Positions 34,853-45,935 of a stretch of DNA of 64,000 bases are shown piece after piece. Origin of the DNA: Parapristionchus giblindavisi. Taxonomy: Eukaryota; Nematoda; Chromadorea; Rhabditida; Diplogasteridae. The notes beneath the pieces were generated by a model that saw nothing but the letters and a program-made list of their open reading frames with translations, searched no databases and was not told where the DNA came from. The translations under genes were made by a program, and so were the position numbers. The DNA lies in NCBI GenBank assembly GCA_943737045.1, contig CALSFV010000004.1:755501-819500 (forward strand), in the 5' to 3' direction. How positions within the stretch are numbered: position 1 is the stretch's first letter; every line of letters begins with the position of its first letter.

Positions 34853-37581
34853 TTATACCAATATGCCAAACGCTGAGAAGTCCGAACAGATCATTAAGAG
34901 ACAACGAAATACCGAAGCTGCTTCGAGACATAGGTATTTAAATTTATTGATTCGAATCACCTGAAATTCTGCATAAATTATGAATGTGTTCAGATTTTCT
35001 CGTAGAGATTTCATATTTCAACACATGTTTCTGACAAGAAACTCAAAAAGATATTTTATGCTAGGAATGTTTAATACATTTATTTATTCGATAAAAATAT
35101 ATCAACAACAGAGATGTTCGTTAATGAAAATTTTCGTTAATTCGTTAAGTCGTTAAATTAACGAAAATAAAGTCGTTAATTTTCGTTAATTTCGTTAATT
35201 TTCGTTAATTTTTCAAACTTCGAATTTTTCACGTTCATTTCTAAAAATAACATGAACAAAATAGAATTACAGTTTCCTAAAATATAGATAACAATTATTT
35301 TTGGAAATAATAGTTGTAAAACAAACAAAATAATAACGAATAAATATGTCAAATGATTAGATTTTGAATATAATGGGAATGTTAAGGGAGGAATCCAAAG
35401 TGCTCATGTAAACCCCTCATATCTTTGTTGTGTGAATACCAAGAGGGATATGAGTGGGTTATGTGTGAAGTCAGCGAAGCCAACACATCTATCCCATAAC
35501 GCAGTGGTAAACGTTCGGAGTCTTTACCACCCTAGTCGCTAATTGGCGAATTTCGTCAATTTTCAAAAAAGTGCGTGGGCCTAACTGCCCCGTTATTGAT
35601 GTTTCTAGCGATCATTTAGTTGATTTGATCGCATAAAATAAATGGTGCACGACTGGTGCAATATTTTTTGCAACCTTTTTGTCTTCACAGATTGTTCATG
35701 TAAATTCGATTGACTCAGAAAATGGGCTTCTCCAGCATGATTTTCATTAACGAAAACATTAACGAAAATTAACTAATTTTCGTTAATTCGTTAATCGTTA
35801 AATTTTAATGAAAAATGTCGTTAATCGTTAATACCATCTCTGATCAACAATCATATCACTGGCAATGGGAATGATATGAGATGGATTTCCGTAGTATATT
35901 TGCATTTTAAAATTGATAAACCATTCAGAGCCCGTAATCGTGAGAAACTGATTGAGCTGGACAATGTGAAGACTGATTGTGCACGAATGAGATTACAATT
36001 ACTCGAGAAAGATAAACACATCGAACGTCTGATGGCAGAGGTAAGCAAGTACGAGTACATTACCGCATAGTTTAGCTTTGTTCGTGGGATCCCCGTCCAC
36101 CCCGAGTGTCTCCTAATTCGAAATTCATGAGAAAAAAAGAAAATGACGAGAGGATTCCATGCACAAAATGAAACCATGCCATACTTCATAACAATGAGAA
36201 AAAAAGAAAACAATGCCACTAAAAAACGTATTTTCAGAACTGTATGCTGCGCAAGTACATCATAGCTCACCCATGCGTTTCGTCTTCCGCAGATCGTCAA
36301 AAAGAATACGATGTCTTCTATCGACCACAACCCATTGAACAGACACAACAGTGAGTATTTGAAAAAATGCTAATAACATGGAAAGAATCTCAGAACACAT
36401 TCATTTTATTTAAACACATTTATCCATAATACTAAAGGGCTCTGTTGTGCATGGCTTGCGTACGGTTCTACGCATAATCGTGATATTCCAGATTTCCAGT
36501 TTGTGATGTCAAGAACCCTGAACCGAGGATACCGCCGGTGCCGCAACCGAACGACAAACCTGAATTAACGATGCTACCGGCGCCACAACCTAATTTTCCC
36601 AATTTTCAAAGTAATCAGCCACCGTCAATTGATAATGTGGGTCGACATTATCCCATCGAATACAATGTATGTTTCTGATCAAATATTATGTAAATTGAAA
36701 ATAATCTTAAAAATAATGGAATATATCATTGCATCGCACATGAGCGTGGTTCTTTAGAATTTGACCCCGTTATAACAACATATCGGAAAATTTTTAATAT
36801 CATTTAAAAAAAGTTTCCTGTGTATACACACACCATGAAGAGTCATGAAACAGATAAACAGTCGCAGCAATCGTTTCTAAAATTTTAAATTGACATATTG
36901 CTTTTCAAATCACTCTTTTAGTGGCATCCAGGTTTTGTGCTTAAGAAATGCCATTGTATTCTATATTATTGATTCAGATTCCAAACTACTCTCGTCCAAG
37001 CACACTAGGCGAGGGTGCAGAGCCGCTAGTATCTACCTCAAATATCGTAATGACGACGAGTAATGCTCATGCAATGAATCTTCTCAAAACACTCTCACTC
37101 AATTCACGTAAGTATTCGTTATAAATATAACTAAAAAATCGAAAATAGACAAAAAAAAGTCCACATTTCAAATTACATATTTTTGAAAAGTTATAATAAC
37201 AAAAGATCAAATAACACGTGCCAGCATTCAAACGTGTCGAGTTCTTGCGATAATGTTCAACTGCTAATTCTGATATTGAGATGGTGGAAAATTCTTTCAT
37301 GATTATATTTATTTCATTCGAAAATGTCGAAAAGAATAGAAAACTCGAGATTTTACAGTGCCCTGCTTATCCCCACTTTTTTAATTCATTTAAACAACTC
37401 ATACTTGTGCAACTATTAATATTATTAATTTAATAATGATAAATAATATATTACAGCTTTGTTCTCGGTCACTCCCAATGCACTACTCACACCATCTGAT
37501 CTACAATACGGAAATCTGCTTAATCAACCAAAGCGAATAACACCGAACTATAATTTGTTCTGTCCGCCGTTTCGTAATTAA
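34830..37581 (+). CDS. bZIP transcription factor, first of a tandem pair
   Basis: A six-exon model of 252 aa: 34830-34933, 35929-36040, 36238-36350, 36492-36666, 36978-37107, 37457-37581. All phases agree and donors are GT(A/G)-type. The start has an in-frame stop just upstream (TAA, 34821) and its MGRK N-terminus matches the neighbouring paralog. The basic region (residues 24-37) reads KRQRNTEAASRHRAR, fitting the bZIP N-x7-R signature and close to the GCN4 type. It is cut by a phase-2 intron inside RHR. A leucine zipper follows, with regularly spaced leucine/methionine through LLEKDKHIERLMAE. The middle is proline/asparagine-rich. The last exon carries LLTPSDLQYGNLL, shared with the paralog. 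It is expected to act in the nucleus as a DNA-binding dimer. A 734-bp hAT-type insertion sits in intron 1. The subfamily within bZIP is not determined. Confidence 0.88.
35109..35842. mobile_element. hAT-type non-autonomous transposon in bZIP intron 1
   Basis: The 734-bp element is bounded by the 8-bp repeat ATCAACAA (35101-35108 and 35843-35850). Its ends, CAGAGATG and CATCTCTG, match the hAT CAnnGnTG-like terminus. Both subterminal regions are packed with TTCGTTAA / TTAACGAA words, about ten at the left and several at the right, as expected for transposase-binding arrays. The interior has no transposase-like frame. Confidence 0.85.
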
Positions 37582-37800
37582 AAAAACAAAAAGCATTTTT
37601 GCCTCACCATTTTTACCACAACCACTCGCTTTTCGCATGAGAAGTAATTAGGGCAATACGTAGAGTTCAAACGATGCCTTTTATTTTAGGTCATTCAAAG
37701 TGTTTTGTACTTATTTGTGTGTTATCCGCAATACGAAATTTGATATTTTCAGATTCATATGTTTTCTGTTTCGAAAGCTAATAGATACAATTATTATATC

Positions 37801-37806
37801 AATAAA
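37801..37806 (+). terminator. Poly(A) signal of the first bZIP gene
   Basis: AATAAA, 220 bp after the stop codon, is the first canonical signal downstream. Confidence 0.6.
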
Positions 37807-38242
37807 GCAATATCCAGCTATGTGAAATATTTGTCAAAATTCCTCGAAAAACTATTTTTATCATTAATCAGTTATGATTATAGTTAATTAAAACTTTTGA
37901 AATATGCAAAATATTTCAAGATTCAACATTTCTCAGAAGTATTCCAAGTCACGTACAAACACATACATATCTTTTTACTAAACGAATTAGTAAGAATTAC
38001 TAATCACTCGAATTACTAATCACTCTTCAAGTAGCTCGTGAAAATTGCATAAAAGTACATTGATATCCGCTCCGTTATAGATATATCATATGCGCCCTTC
38101 GTATTCTTGTTTTGCACTGAAAAAAATTCCACTGCAAGTAAATACTCGAGCAAACTTTCGTTCACTTCATAACAAAATGACTCATCGCTTGTCTCGTCGT
38201 CGTTCCATTTCTCTATTGCCGTTTATCTCTCGCCCGTCCCCT

Positions 38243-38290
38243 CCAATGGTCACACTTTGTATAAAAGACGCGATAGCCTCAGTTTTTTCC
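38243..38290 (+). promoter_or_regulatory. Core promoter of the second bZIP gene
   Basis: CCAAT (38243-38247) is followed by TATAAAA (38260-38266) and a CCTCAGTTTTTTCC initiator-like stretch starting about 15-20 bp later. This lies about 140 bp ahead of the start codon at 38404, with no competing upstream gene. Start-site placement is inferred. Confidence 0.5.
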
Positions 38291-38324
38291 TGTGTCTTTA
38301 TCGTTTAAAGTATTTGCCATATTC

Positions 38325-38378
38325 ATGACTTAACGTATTATCGATGTAAAATATATGAATAGTACATTTAGAGACTGA
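38325..38378 (+). promoter_or_regulatory. Three minimal uORFs in the predicted leader of the second bZIP gene
   Basis: ATG ACT TAA (38325-38333), ATG TAA (38344-38349) and an eight-codon ORF from 38355 to the TGA at 38376-38378 all end before the main ATG at 38404. They sit downstream of the TATA box, so they would be in the leader if that promoter is used. Confidence 0.45.
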
Positions 38379-38403
38379 TTCTTCAATTCGGATTAGGACA
38401 AAG

Positions 38404-40549
38404 ATGGGCAGAAAACCATCCAATAAATATGCCAAACTCAGCCCGGAGCAGAAGACGGAAAAGATCCTGAAGCGGGTGAAAAACAATGAATCCGCTGCAC
38501 GGCATAGGTGATTATAATGAATGATTTGTATGACTAAAGAAATTGGTAATATCACATAGGATAGTTACTGATAGCTGAAAAGGTGGATTTGAAACATATG
38601 TCATCCATGAAGTCTTTGGCTCGCAAACAGCTAAAGAAAAACTTCGTATAAAGGATATTTTTGGCTGACTCACTATATGAATAAAATGCTTGAGATGTAG
38701 AATAGCATGTCTTTCCGCTTCCTGTAATATTTTGTGCTGAACAGAATTATACTAAGGATATAACTTTAATAATATAATAATTTACTTGCCATAAATTGGC
38801 AAACGTGAACGTGTGATAATCATTTTATGGGACCTCAACAAGTCCAGACTATTCAGTCCTTCAGTGGCAACCATTCCCTCCTAAATGACCTCCTAAATGA
38901 CTTTGTGCTTGATAAAGGCCATTGTTTTGTTAGACTCATAATCATAACTAATATAATTATTATAATTATTATTATAATTGTGATATTGTGCAGGGCCCGA
39001 ACCCGTGATAAGCTGGCCGAGCTCGAGGTCCTCAAGGAACAGCTGGAGGATATGAAGAAGCAGATGTATAGGAAAAACGAAAGTATTGATTGTCTCCTAG
39101 CGGAGGTAAAGTCGATTATCGAGACTTTATAATACAGATAATTAATAAATGTACCAATGCGACACATAAAAACCATAAATTTGCAAGTACATTTCATGTT
39201 TCGCCATTTAATTCAAGGAGTAGGTCTTTTTTCTGTCAGTTTACGGCATCTTAAGTCAGTGGTTAAAGACCAAATCGTTCAGAATAAAATCTTGCACGAG
39301 TTTCTGATTAACCATTCGTGCCTATCCTCACCTGCGCATCGTCAACAACTGTATGAGACCTTCTATAGGCCCCACACTGCACGGCACATCGAGCAGTAAG
39401 TTTTTCAGATAGTTTTTTTATTATAGGAGAAAAAATCTAAGAAAACAACAAGTGATACTTTGATAAAGTGATTTTAGAAAGATATAGAGAAGAACTGTTG
39501 ATATACTACATAGTTAATGTATTTTTAAAAAAAGTTTAAAAGCTAAAGGTTATCCCGTTATTCAAGAAGTTCCTGTAGGTAAAACTCATCAGATATTGTT
39601 TCAGTTATCCCACCTATTCATTCCCAGAGGACAGCTCACAACAGAAATTGCCCCTAGTAAATCCATACTGCGTCTACCACGATCAATCACCACGGTCCGA
39701 ACAGATGCAACATGACTATATCCAACAACCATACCCGATCACCTTTGATGTAGGTCCAGAGATTAGTATTCAAGGTCTTTTGACAAGATCGAAATTAGCA
39801 TGGGCATCCTAACCATGAGATGCAAACCGTTTTTTATTTTTGGGTGATCCTTCAATAATTAAGACGATTAATGTATGTAATTAATATTAATTTAAGCCGC
39901 CAAGTGATCTCGACTTCTTCGTTTCTCGTCCGGATACACTGGGTGAAAGTTCGGAGCCGTTCTTTCAATCACCTACAGCAGTTCCATCGCCGCCACGTAA
40001 TCCGCAGGTCGCGAACATTCTTCGTCCGCTTTCGAGAAACTCGCGTAAGCACCATACATATATGATTTTCCTCATTTCCTATCGATTGCACAACAACTAC
40101 ACATAGTTTCGCCCTCATCAAAAATTTGACAAAATGCCAAAAACTTACAGTATGATGCGCCACTCTCATCGTCTGCGCTCTCTCACTTTTGCGTACTCTA
40201 TCTCTCTTTCGCTCTACCTTTTCTATGTCATATGATCGTATTCTAAACGCTGTGCACTATATCCTATGAAAGTCGCATAACAAGCACACAAAAGGCTGCG
40301 TTATTCATTTTTCATAGTATATATTTTGTAGTTTTTTTCATACTTTTTCTCAATGCTCCTATTACAGCATCTCGATGCGCATATCCTCCCAAAGACACTT
40401 TCACTCCATCCGACGATCAATACGGAAACCTCCTGGATCGAATGACTGGATTTACACCAATCGATAACGTTTTCAGCAACTCTCCCTTTACCGTAACCAA
40501 AGAACCAAGCAAGAATCGTGATGAGAACCGCCTATTCTGTGAATTGTAG
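38404..40549 (+). CDS. bZIP transcription factor, second of a tandem pair
   Basis: A six-exon model of 267 aa: 38404-38507, 38994-39105, 39283-39395, 39605-39749, 39897-40044, 40368-40549. Exons 1-3 are exactly 104, 112 and 113 bp, identical in length and phase to the first bZIP gene. The basic region KRVKNNESAARHRARTRDKL carries the NN-x-SA-x-RHR form of the bZIP signature and is split by the same phase-2 intron. The zipper runs through LAELEVLKEQLEDMKKQ. Shared downstream blocks are NHSCLSSPAHRQ, FYRP, SRPDTLGESSEPF and the C-terminal FTPSDDQYGNLL. The exon-5 acceptor is a weaker TTTAAG. Exon 3 could start further upstream in an open frame, but the chosen acceptor (GTTCAG at 39282) aligns exactly with the paralog. 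A palindromic element follows the stop codon within about 25 bp. Confidence 0.86.
38815..38935. repeat. Fragment of the GTTATTCA-type interspersed repeat in bZIP intron 1
   Basis: GACCTCAACAAGTCCAGACT, TCAGTGGCAACCATTCCCTC and TGCTTGATAAAGG are the inverted form of the 3' block at about 25680-25760. Confidence 0.55.
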
Positions 40550-40571
40550 ATTACCAGTTATTTTTTTCCAT

Positions 40572-40875
40572 GGATGGGTCTCAATTCGTCCTGTCGTTAT
40601 GAGTAGGCAATAACTGAATCAGTTTTCGATGTCGATTACGAATACTGTGCATAATCGACCTGGGTTTCCTGAAAATCGATATTGAAATATTGAAAATTCC
40701 TCAGTAAATCAGAAAAAAATGCCCATCCTCTGGTTGAGTGACTGAACTTGCTCATCCGGGGATATTGTAAGTGATGAGTACTGAAAAGGGATTCGTAATT
40801 AGCATCGAAAACTGATTATAGTTATTTAATTGTCTTATCAGAAGGCCAGGACGAGTTGATACCAATCCCTTTTAG
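40572..40875. mobile_element. Palindromic element immediately 3' of the second bZIP gene
   Basis: Inverted arms containing AACTGAATCAGTTTTCGATG / CATCGAAAACTGATTATAG and TCGTCCTG / CCAGGACGA relate it to the TTA-flanked element at 27779-28211. If the bZIP transcript reads into it, the 3' UTR would contain a stem of roughly 100 bp. Confidence 0.6.
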
Positions 40876-41660
40876 TTAGAGTAGCTTAGTACATCGTTTC
40901 TCTGGTATCCATCGTTTTAGACTTAATGTTAGAAAGTAGTGAATTAGTTCATAGCACTGCAATACTTCTGTACAATGTTACAATTACATATCAGTCCACA
41001 TATCCTTTTGTGCCATGATCGGTGAACCCTGAAGTTGGTTGAATGGACCCTACGAGAAAAGTGACCCAGTTGAGTGACCACTAAACCAGACGATAAAATT
41101 GTTTTAGATTTAAATGTAATATCCATTGTTGTAAATAAGTAATTCTCATTTTAAAGTGCCATTAACCTCCACTGATACATATCATTATTTTTAATTTCTA
41201 TTATTTGATAAATTATTTAATTCAAGAATTTGTGACATGCATTTGATGGCTCGATAGAGAAAAAAAGAGTAGAAAATCGAAATCAGCGAGTTTCCAGTCT
41301 TTTAAAGAGCACCAGGAAACACGAAACGGGTACTCGAAATTTCAAATCGGGCACGATAAAGGCGAAAAATTTAATTAAACTTCCGACTTCGAATTTCTGT
41401 GGTTATACAAATTAGTAATAAGTAAAGCTGGAAGAATTTTCCGCCCTTTTAGCGCGCCCATGAAGTTAAATTCCTTGTATCATTTTTAGACTTCAGAAAT
41501 TAAAAAAAAAGGAAGGTTTAAATTCGAATTCCTGTTTCGAGTTTCTGTTTTCGGGTTCCCCAGTGTTTTTAAAGCGGGTAAACTATTTTTTTCCGTTTTC
41601 AGTTTTCCACACTTTTCTATTAACAAGCTAATATTATCATTAAATGTCTTACCCAATATG
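40876..41660. other. Intergenic stretch, no gene seen
   Basis: AT-rich sequence with several TTTCGAATTTC-like words around 41300-41600. No supported feature. Confidence 0.4.
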
Positions 41661-41940
41661 AGAAAGTCCTTTATTATCGGAAGCTAAGCGAGAAATAACT
41701 GAGCTGCAATATCACTATTGTGCAATTAAATACAACCTGGTGTACCAATTAAAAGCCATAAATCTCAATCTGACTAATCAAGATTTACTGTTCAACTTCG
41801 CTGTCAAAGAAAATATTCTTAAAGAAGAAAAAACTCTTTATATTGGCGAAAGTGTTAGTAATCACTCATATCACGTATACAGCTTTTACAGTGACCTTTG
41901 TCTATCCCAGAACCATTTGGAAGAAAATAATTTCCACTAA
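41661..41940 (+). CDS. Candidate terminal exon of an unrecognised plus-strand gene
   Basis: An open frame of about 92 codons ends at TAA 41938-41940, with AATAAA at 41975-41980. The peptide is coiled-coil-like at the start (LLSEAKREITELQYHY), then has LKAINLNLTNQDLLFNF and KENILKEEKTLYIGESV. It has no in-frame ATG, so it would need an upstream exon; no good acceptor was found (CAATATGAG is the nearest AG). The downstream poly(A) signal and the long open frame in AT-rich DNA favour a real 3' exon or a recent pseudogene, but no family is recognised. Confidence 0.35.
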
Positions 41941-41980
41941 TAAGAGATGTACTTAGTCGTGTGTGGGAAAACCTAATAAA

Positions 41981-44225
41981 AGTATATGGTTCGAAAAAGG
42001 ATCAATTTCTACGACTTTTTGAGGTTCGCTTCCTTTCATTGCAAATTTCGTTTTGTTCATTTTGCTTGTGATTATTAATATTTTGACTGTTCGATCTTTG
42101 TACACTGTTAAGCTGAGGCGGCATAGGCGGGGTGGCGCCTTCAGGGAAGACGACGGTTGCATTTTCTATAAGTACCACGCGGCATAGTACCGCGTGAAGA
42201 TAGCGCGACGTTTTTGTCTCAATGAATATAGTGTTAAAAATGTTTATCGAAGTTATCGCTCAGCTGATTGGGGGGGGGGCAACAATACGCCGCCAGAGTA
42301 CCCAAAATTCTGAATTGTTTTCCCAAAATGATCATTCATTATAGAAATGTGAATTTCGGTGGGTTTTTTTTTTGGAATATTTAAATTTTCAAAATTTCTA
42401 AAGAATTTTGGAAAACTAGACTCATCCAAAAAATTTATATGCTAATTCGTATTGTAGCTCCCAAACAGCTAATTGATCGCTAGGATAGACAAAATTTTTA
42501 GCTCTTCAGTCATTGAGAAAAATCACTCGCGCTATGGGGCGTCACGCGGCGCTATGCGCTATGCCGTATGGCGCAGCTAGAAAAGGCTATTGTGCACCAC
42601 TGTATCTGACACGTGCCTAATTGTAAGTACGAACGATGCAGTCGAAAATAAGTGGAATAATCAGTAAACAATGTTCTCTCGAAACCCTTATTGGATAGGT
42701 ACTCAACACAAGGTATCATGCCGTGCTAGGTACGTAAGCTTAAAATTGTCATTTTTTGTAAATTGACCACTATTCCCTTCTTTGTGATCCAATATTGATA
42801 AAAATTGAACCGCTTTATCACTTTACCATCTATACAAACATAGTAAAAATGAAAAGAAGTGGTTGAAGAATGTTATGGCTAAAAACCAAAATATCATGTA
42901 ATATTGGCTAGCACTGTAGGATAAAATAGTAATAATAACAACAATGATATCTTATCGGATGAGACATCATGACAATGCGGTACATATATTATTTCCGGCA
43001 ATCAATCTTTATTATAACAGTTCGTTGTTTTGATGATCCACCGTGTGTATGTTGATGTATGGTAGTGACTATACACTGTCGCAGTGTATGACTAATCGTG
43101 AACTGATTCACTGATGGGTGACATGGGGAAGTGATATGTAGTTGACAGATCGAGAAATCTAGAGGAGATAGAGGGGATGATAGAGTGGTCAGAGATGTAA
43201 AGATATCGAAAAAGTAGAGAAGGCGATTGAGATTTGTGACTGGCGAGATAAATAGGACAAATTTGAGGGGATAGCGATGAGCCAATTTATAGGAGGGCGC
43301 ATGTGATGGACAGAAAGACATAGATACAGAAAGACAGATTAGATATTTAGAACATATAGGCAAAGATAAAGAAGATAGGGTATACGATAAGATATGGATA
43401 GTGATAAGAAGACAATGTGGAGCTAATGAGTGATTACTAATTCTCTTATAAAAAGATAAAAGGGCAACGTTATCCCGTTATTCTAAGCATAGGTGTTCTG
43501 CGTTAGAATTATCACTGCTAGGTCGGTGATCATTCAAGGCCAATTCAGTAATACCATAATCTAGTCACTACCAATTCCCCTTTCGGATGACTTGATGGGG
43601 CGGTGTCGCTATCAGGAATGGTATCCGAATTCTCTGATTAGTAATTCATTATTACTAATTCACTCTTTCGTCAAGGGCTAGTTACTGTGGGGTAGTTATT
43701 TCAAATGAGCGGATGTGTGACATGACGAAACTGGAAGAAGTTATGTGGGAGGCAGAGGGAAGTAGATATGGGTAGATATACCGATGTAAGCACCACGGAC
43801 AAAAAATACCGGAGTAAACAATTTTTCATCTTTCTAAAACATCAATGAGCTAAATTGTACTGTACGTTAAATGGAAAATCAAAAATTGCAACAGTGTGAA
43901 CCTTAAAATTGTAATTTTTGTTACAATTTTTTATTGAGAAATGTTGTTCTTTACATGATAAAGCATTTTTCGATAGCTCGAATTGACTCGAAAAAGAACT
44001 CAAGACCGCCCAAGAGATGAAAAGAGGACTTCGTCTAGATCGATGGTCCTCAATTCATGCATGTCGACAGCACTCTGTGGAGAAAACTAATGACCCAGTT
44101 GATCTTTACTGTGAACAGAACATATCAACTACACCGATGTAAGAGACAATCCGAGAAGGTCCGCGAAGGATCCCATGACTTTTTTTGGAAATGAACTTCG
44201 CATGGAGTGCATTAGTGCAATTACA
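41981..44225. other. Intergenic stretch with GC-rich and interspersed repeats
   Basis: GC-rich segments at about 42118-42200 and 42530-42600 (GGCGCTATGCGCTATGCCG) may be ends of one diverged element. A segment at 42770-42930 resembles the loop of the inner foldback at 45440-45600. An interspersed-repeat copy lies at about 43455-43560. The minus-strand open frame at 42989-43363 is not supported. Confidence 0.4.
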
Positions 44226-44882
44226 GTATCGGCCAAAATTCATCGGACACTTTTTTATATGTCTTTTGAACCAGGAAAGCAATCAATCTAATCTTTTGAT
44301 TCGACGGACAGAATTTATCAAGGAATATAACCATAACGAATTAAATCAGTGCACCGTTGCGTAAGGATGACGCACTCGTAGTACATTTTTTTTAAAATTT
44401 ATGGGGCCTTAGTGAAAAAAATCTAGTATAATACTTGATATGAATAAATTGATTGATTGAGTGAAAAGTCATGTTCTAATGAAACATCGTGAGAGTCCAC
44501 TAGGGTTGCACAGTCCAAAGATCATAATGGCTCTGACTCAGATTTCAAACTCTAGCGGGGAGACTAAGTTGAGCCCCAAAACTGAACTCTATAGATGTGC
44601 TAACATACCATTCTGAAGGCTTAAATGATGACTGGCAAGTGATGTTTGGCTACAGATTATGGTAGTCATAGCTCTTCATTCGCCCTCAGGGTATGAAAAA
44701 CAATTTTTGGAATGTTTTGAGATCCTGGCCTTCAGAGGGAAAGCTTTCTTTTTTCAAACAATGGGCAAAAACTACTCTATGAAGACGATGAAGAACTAAA
44801 AAACGCTATCTGAGAGAATTCAACAACTGGGATATTTCTTGGTATTGACGAAAAATGGATTTTTTTGTTTTATGTGTGATAA

Positions 44883-45092
44883 TTACAGGCGCCATGAGTG
44901 AAGTACACTGGTACTTCGAAATTGCTTCCAATTGAAAATTCGCTTCAGGGGGTGACCACACAACGATTTGGCGCCTTTTCCTAAAAGGTTAATTTCGAAT
45001 CGAATCGATGCGGAAGTGGGCGCAATCGACTCCTTAGCTAATTCTAAAAAACTATTATCAATGGGAGTTTTTCGATCAACAGTCAACGAAGG
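44883..45092 (-). CDS. Gene-like terminal exon in the left arm of the inner foldback
   Basis: A 70-codon open segment follows the acceptor AAAATTCCAG and ends at TAA 44883-44885. It includes DNSFLELAKESIAPTSASIR and GKGAKSLCGHPLKRIFNWKQ. The same frame, with exactly the same number of codons and only substitutions, is present inverted in the right arm (45936-46040 plus 46766-46870). No family is recognised, and it is not an obvious transposase motif. It could be a captured host exon or part of the element's own protein. Confidence 0.4.
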   Translation of the reverse strand, partial: PSLTVDRKTPIDNSFLELAKESIAPTSASIRFEINLLGKGAKSLCGHPLKRIFNWKQFRSTSVLHSWRL

Positions 45093-45935
45093 CTGGAATT
45101 TTAAATTTTCGAAAAAATTTCACATTTAATTAATTTTCACTATTTTGCTTCAACAACCCTACGTTTTTTTATTTGCTTAATCGCTTCTAAATATCATAAC
45201 ACAGCTTCAGTTTAAAAATCATAATTTTTAAAAAATACGATTACGGTGAATAAATCATTTTATAATGAAGTCGTGAATTATGGTGTGGCACCTACAGTAT
45301 CCCGAATCTATCAATTTAGAAATCTGGTAGTTTTAAACATATTTTACCGCTGTTCTTGACATGACTAAGGTATACGACTACTCCTCGTCTTCGGAGTGCA
45401 CCCGTGCCCAGGTGCTGATGTCGATGAAAATTGACATTTTTCGTATAATGATCACTATTTCGTTGTTTGTTATCCATAATCGATAAAGATTGGATCACTA
45501 TGCCATAGTATCATCTATATAAACATACTAAAAAATGAAGAGAAACGGTTGACTTTGAAGAAAGTTATTGCTGAAAAACCAAAATATCATAAAATATTGA
45601 CCAGCATAAAATATTGACCCGTGCAGGTGCACTCCGAAGACGAGGAGTAGTCGTATACCTTAGTCATGTCAAGAACAGCGGTAAAATATGTTTAAAACTA
45701 CCAGATTTCTAAATTGATAGATTCGGGATACTGTAGGTGCCACACCATAATTCACGACTTCATTATAAAATGATTTATTCACCGTAATCGTATTTTTTTA
45801 AATTATGATTTTTAAACTGAAGCTGTGTTATGATATTTAGAAGCGATTAAGCAAATAAAAAAACGTAGGGTTGTTGAAGCAAAATAGTGAAAATTAATTA
45901 AATGTGAATTTTTTTTCGAAAATTCAAAATTACAG

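Noticed and set aside
35851..36348. 165-codon open frame on the minus strand
   Set aside because: It lies antisense to bZIP exons 2 and 3, whose sense frame is clearly conserved with the paralog.
38853..39197. 114-codon minus-strand open frame
   Set aside because: Antisense shadow of the second bZIP zipper exon plus an ATT-rich repeat.
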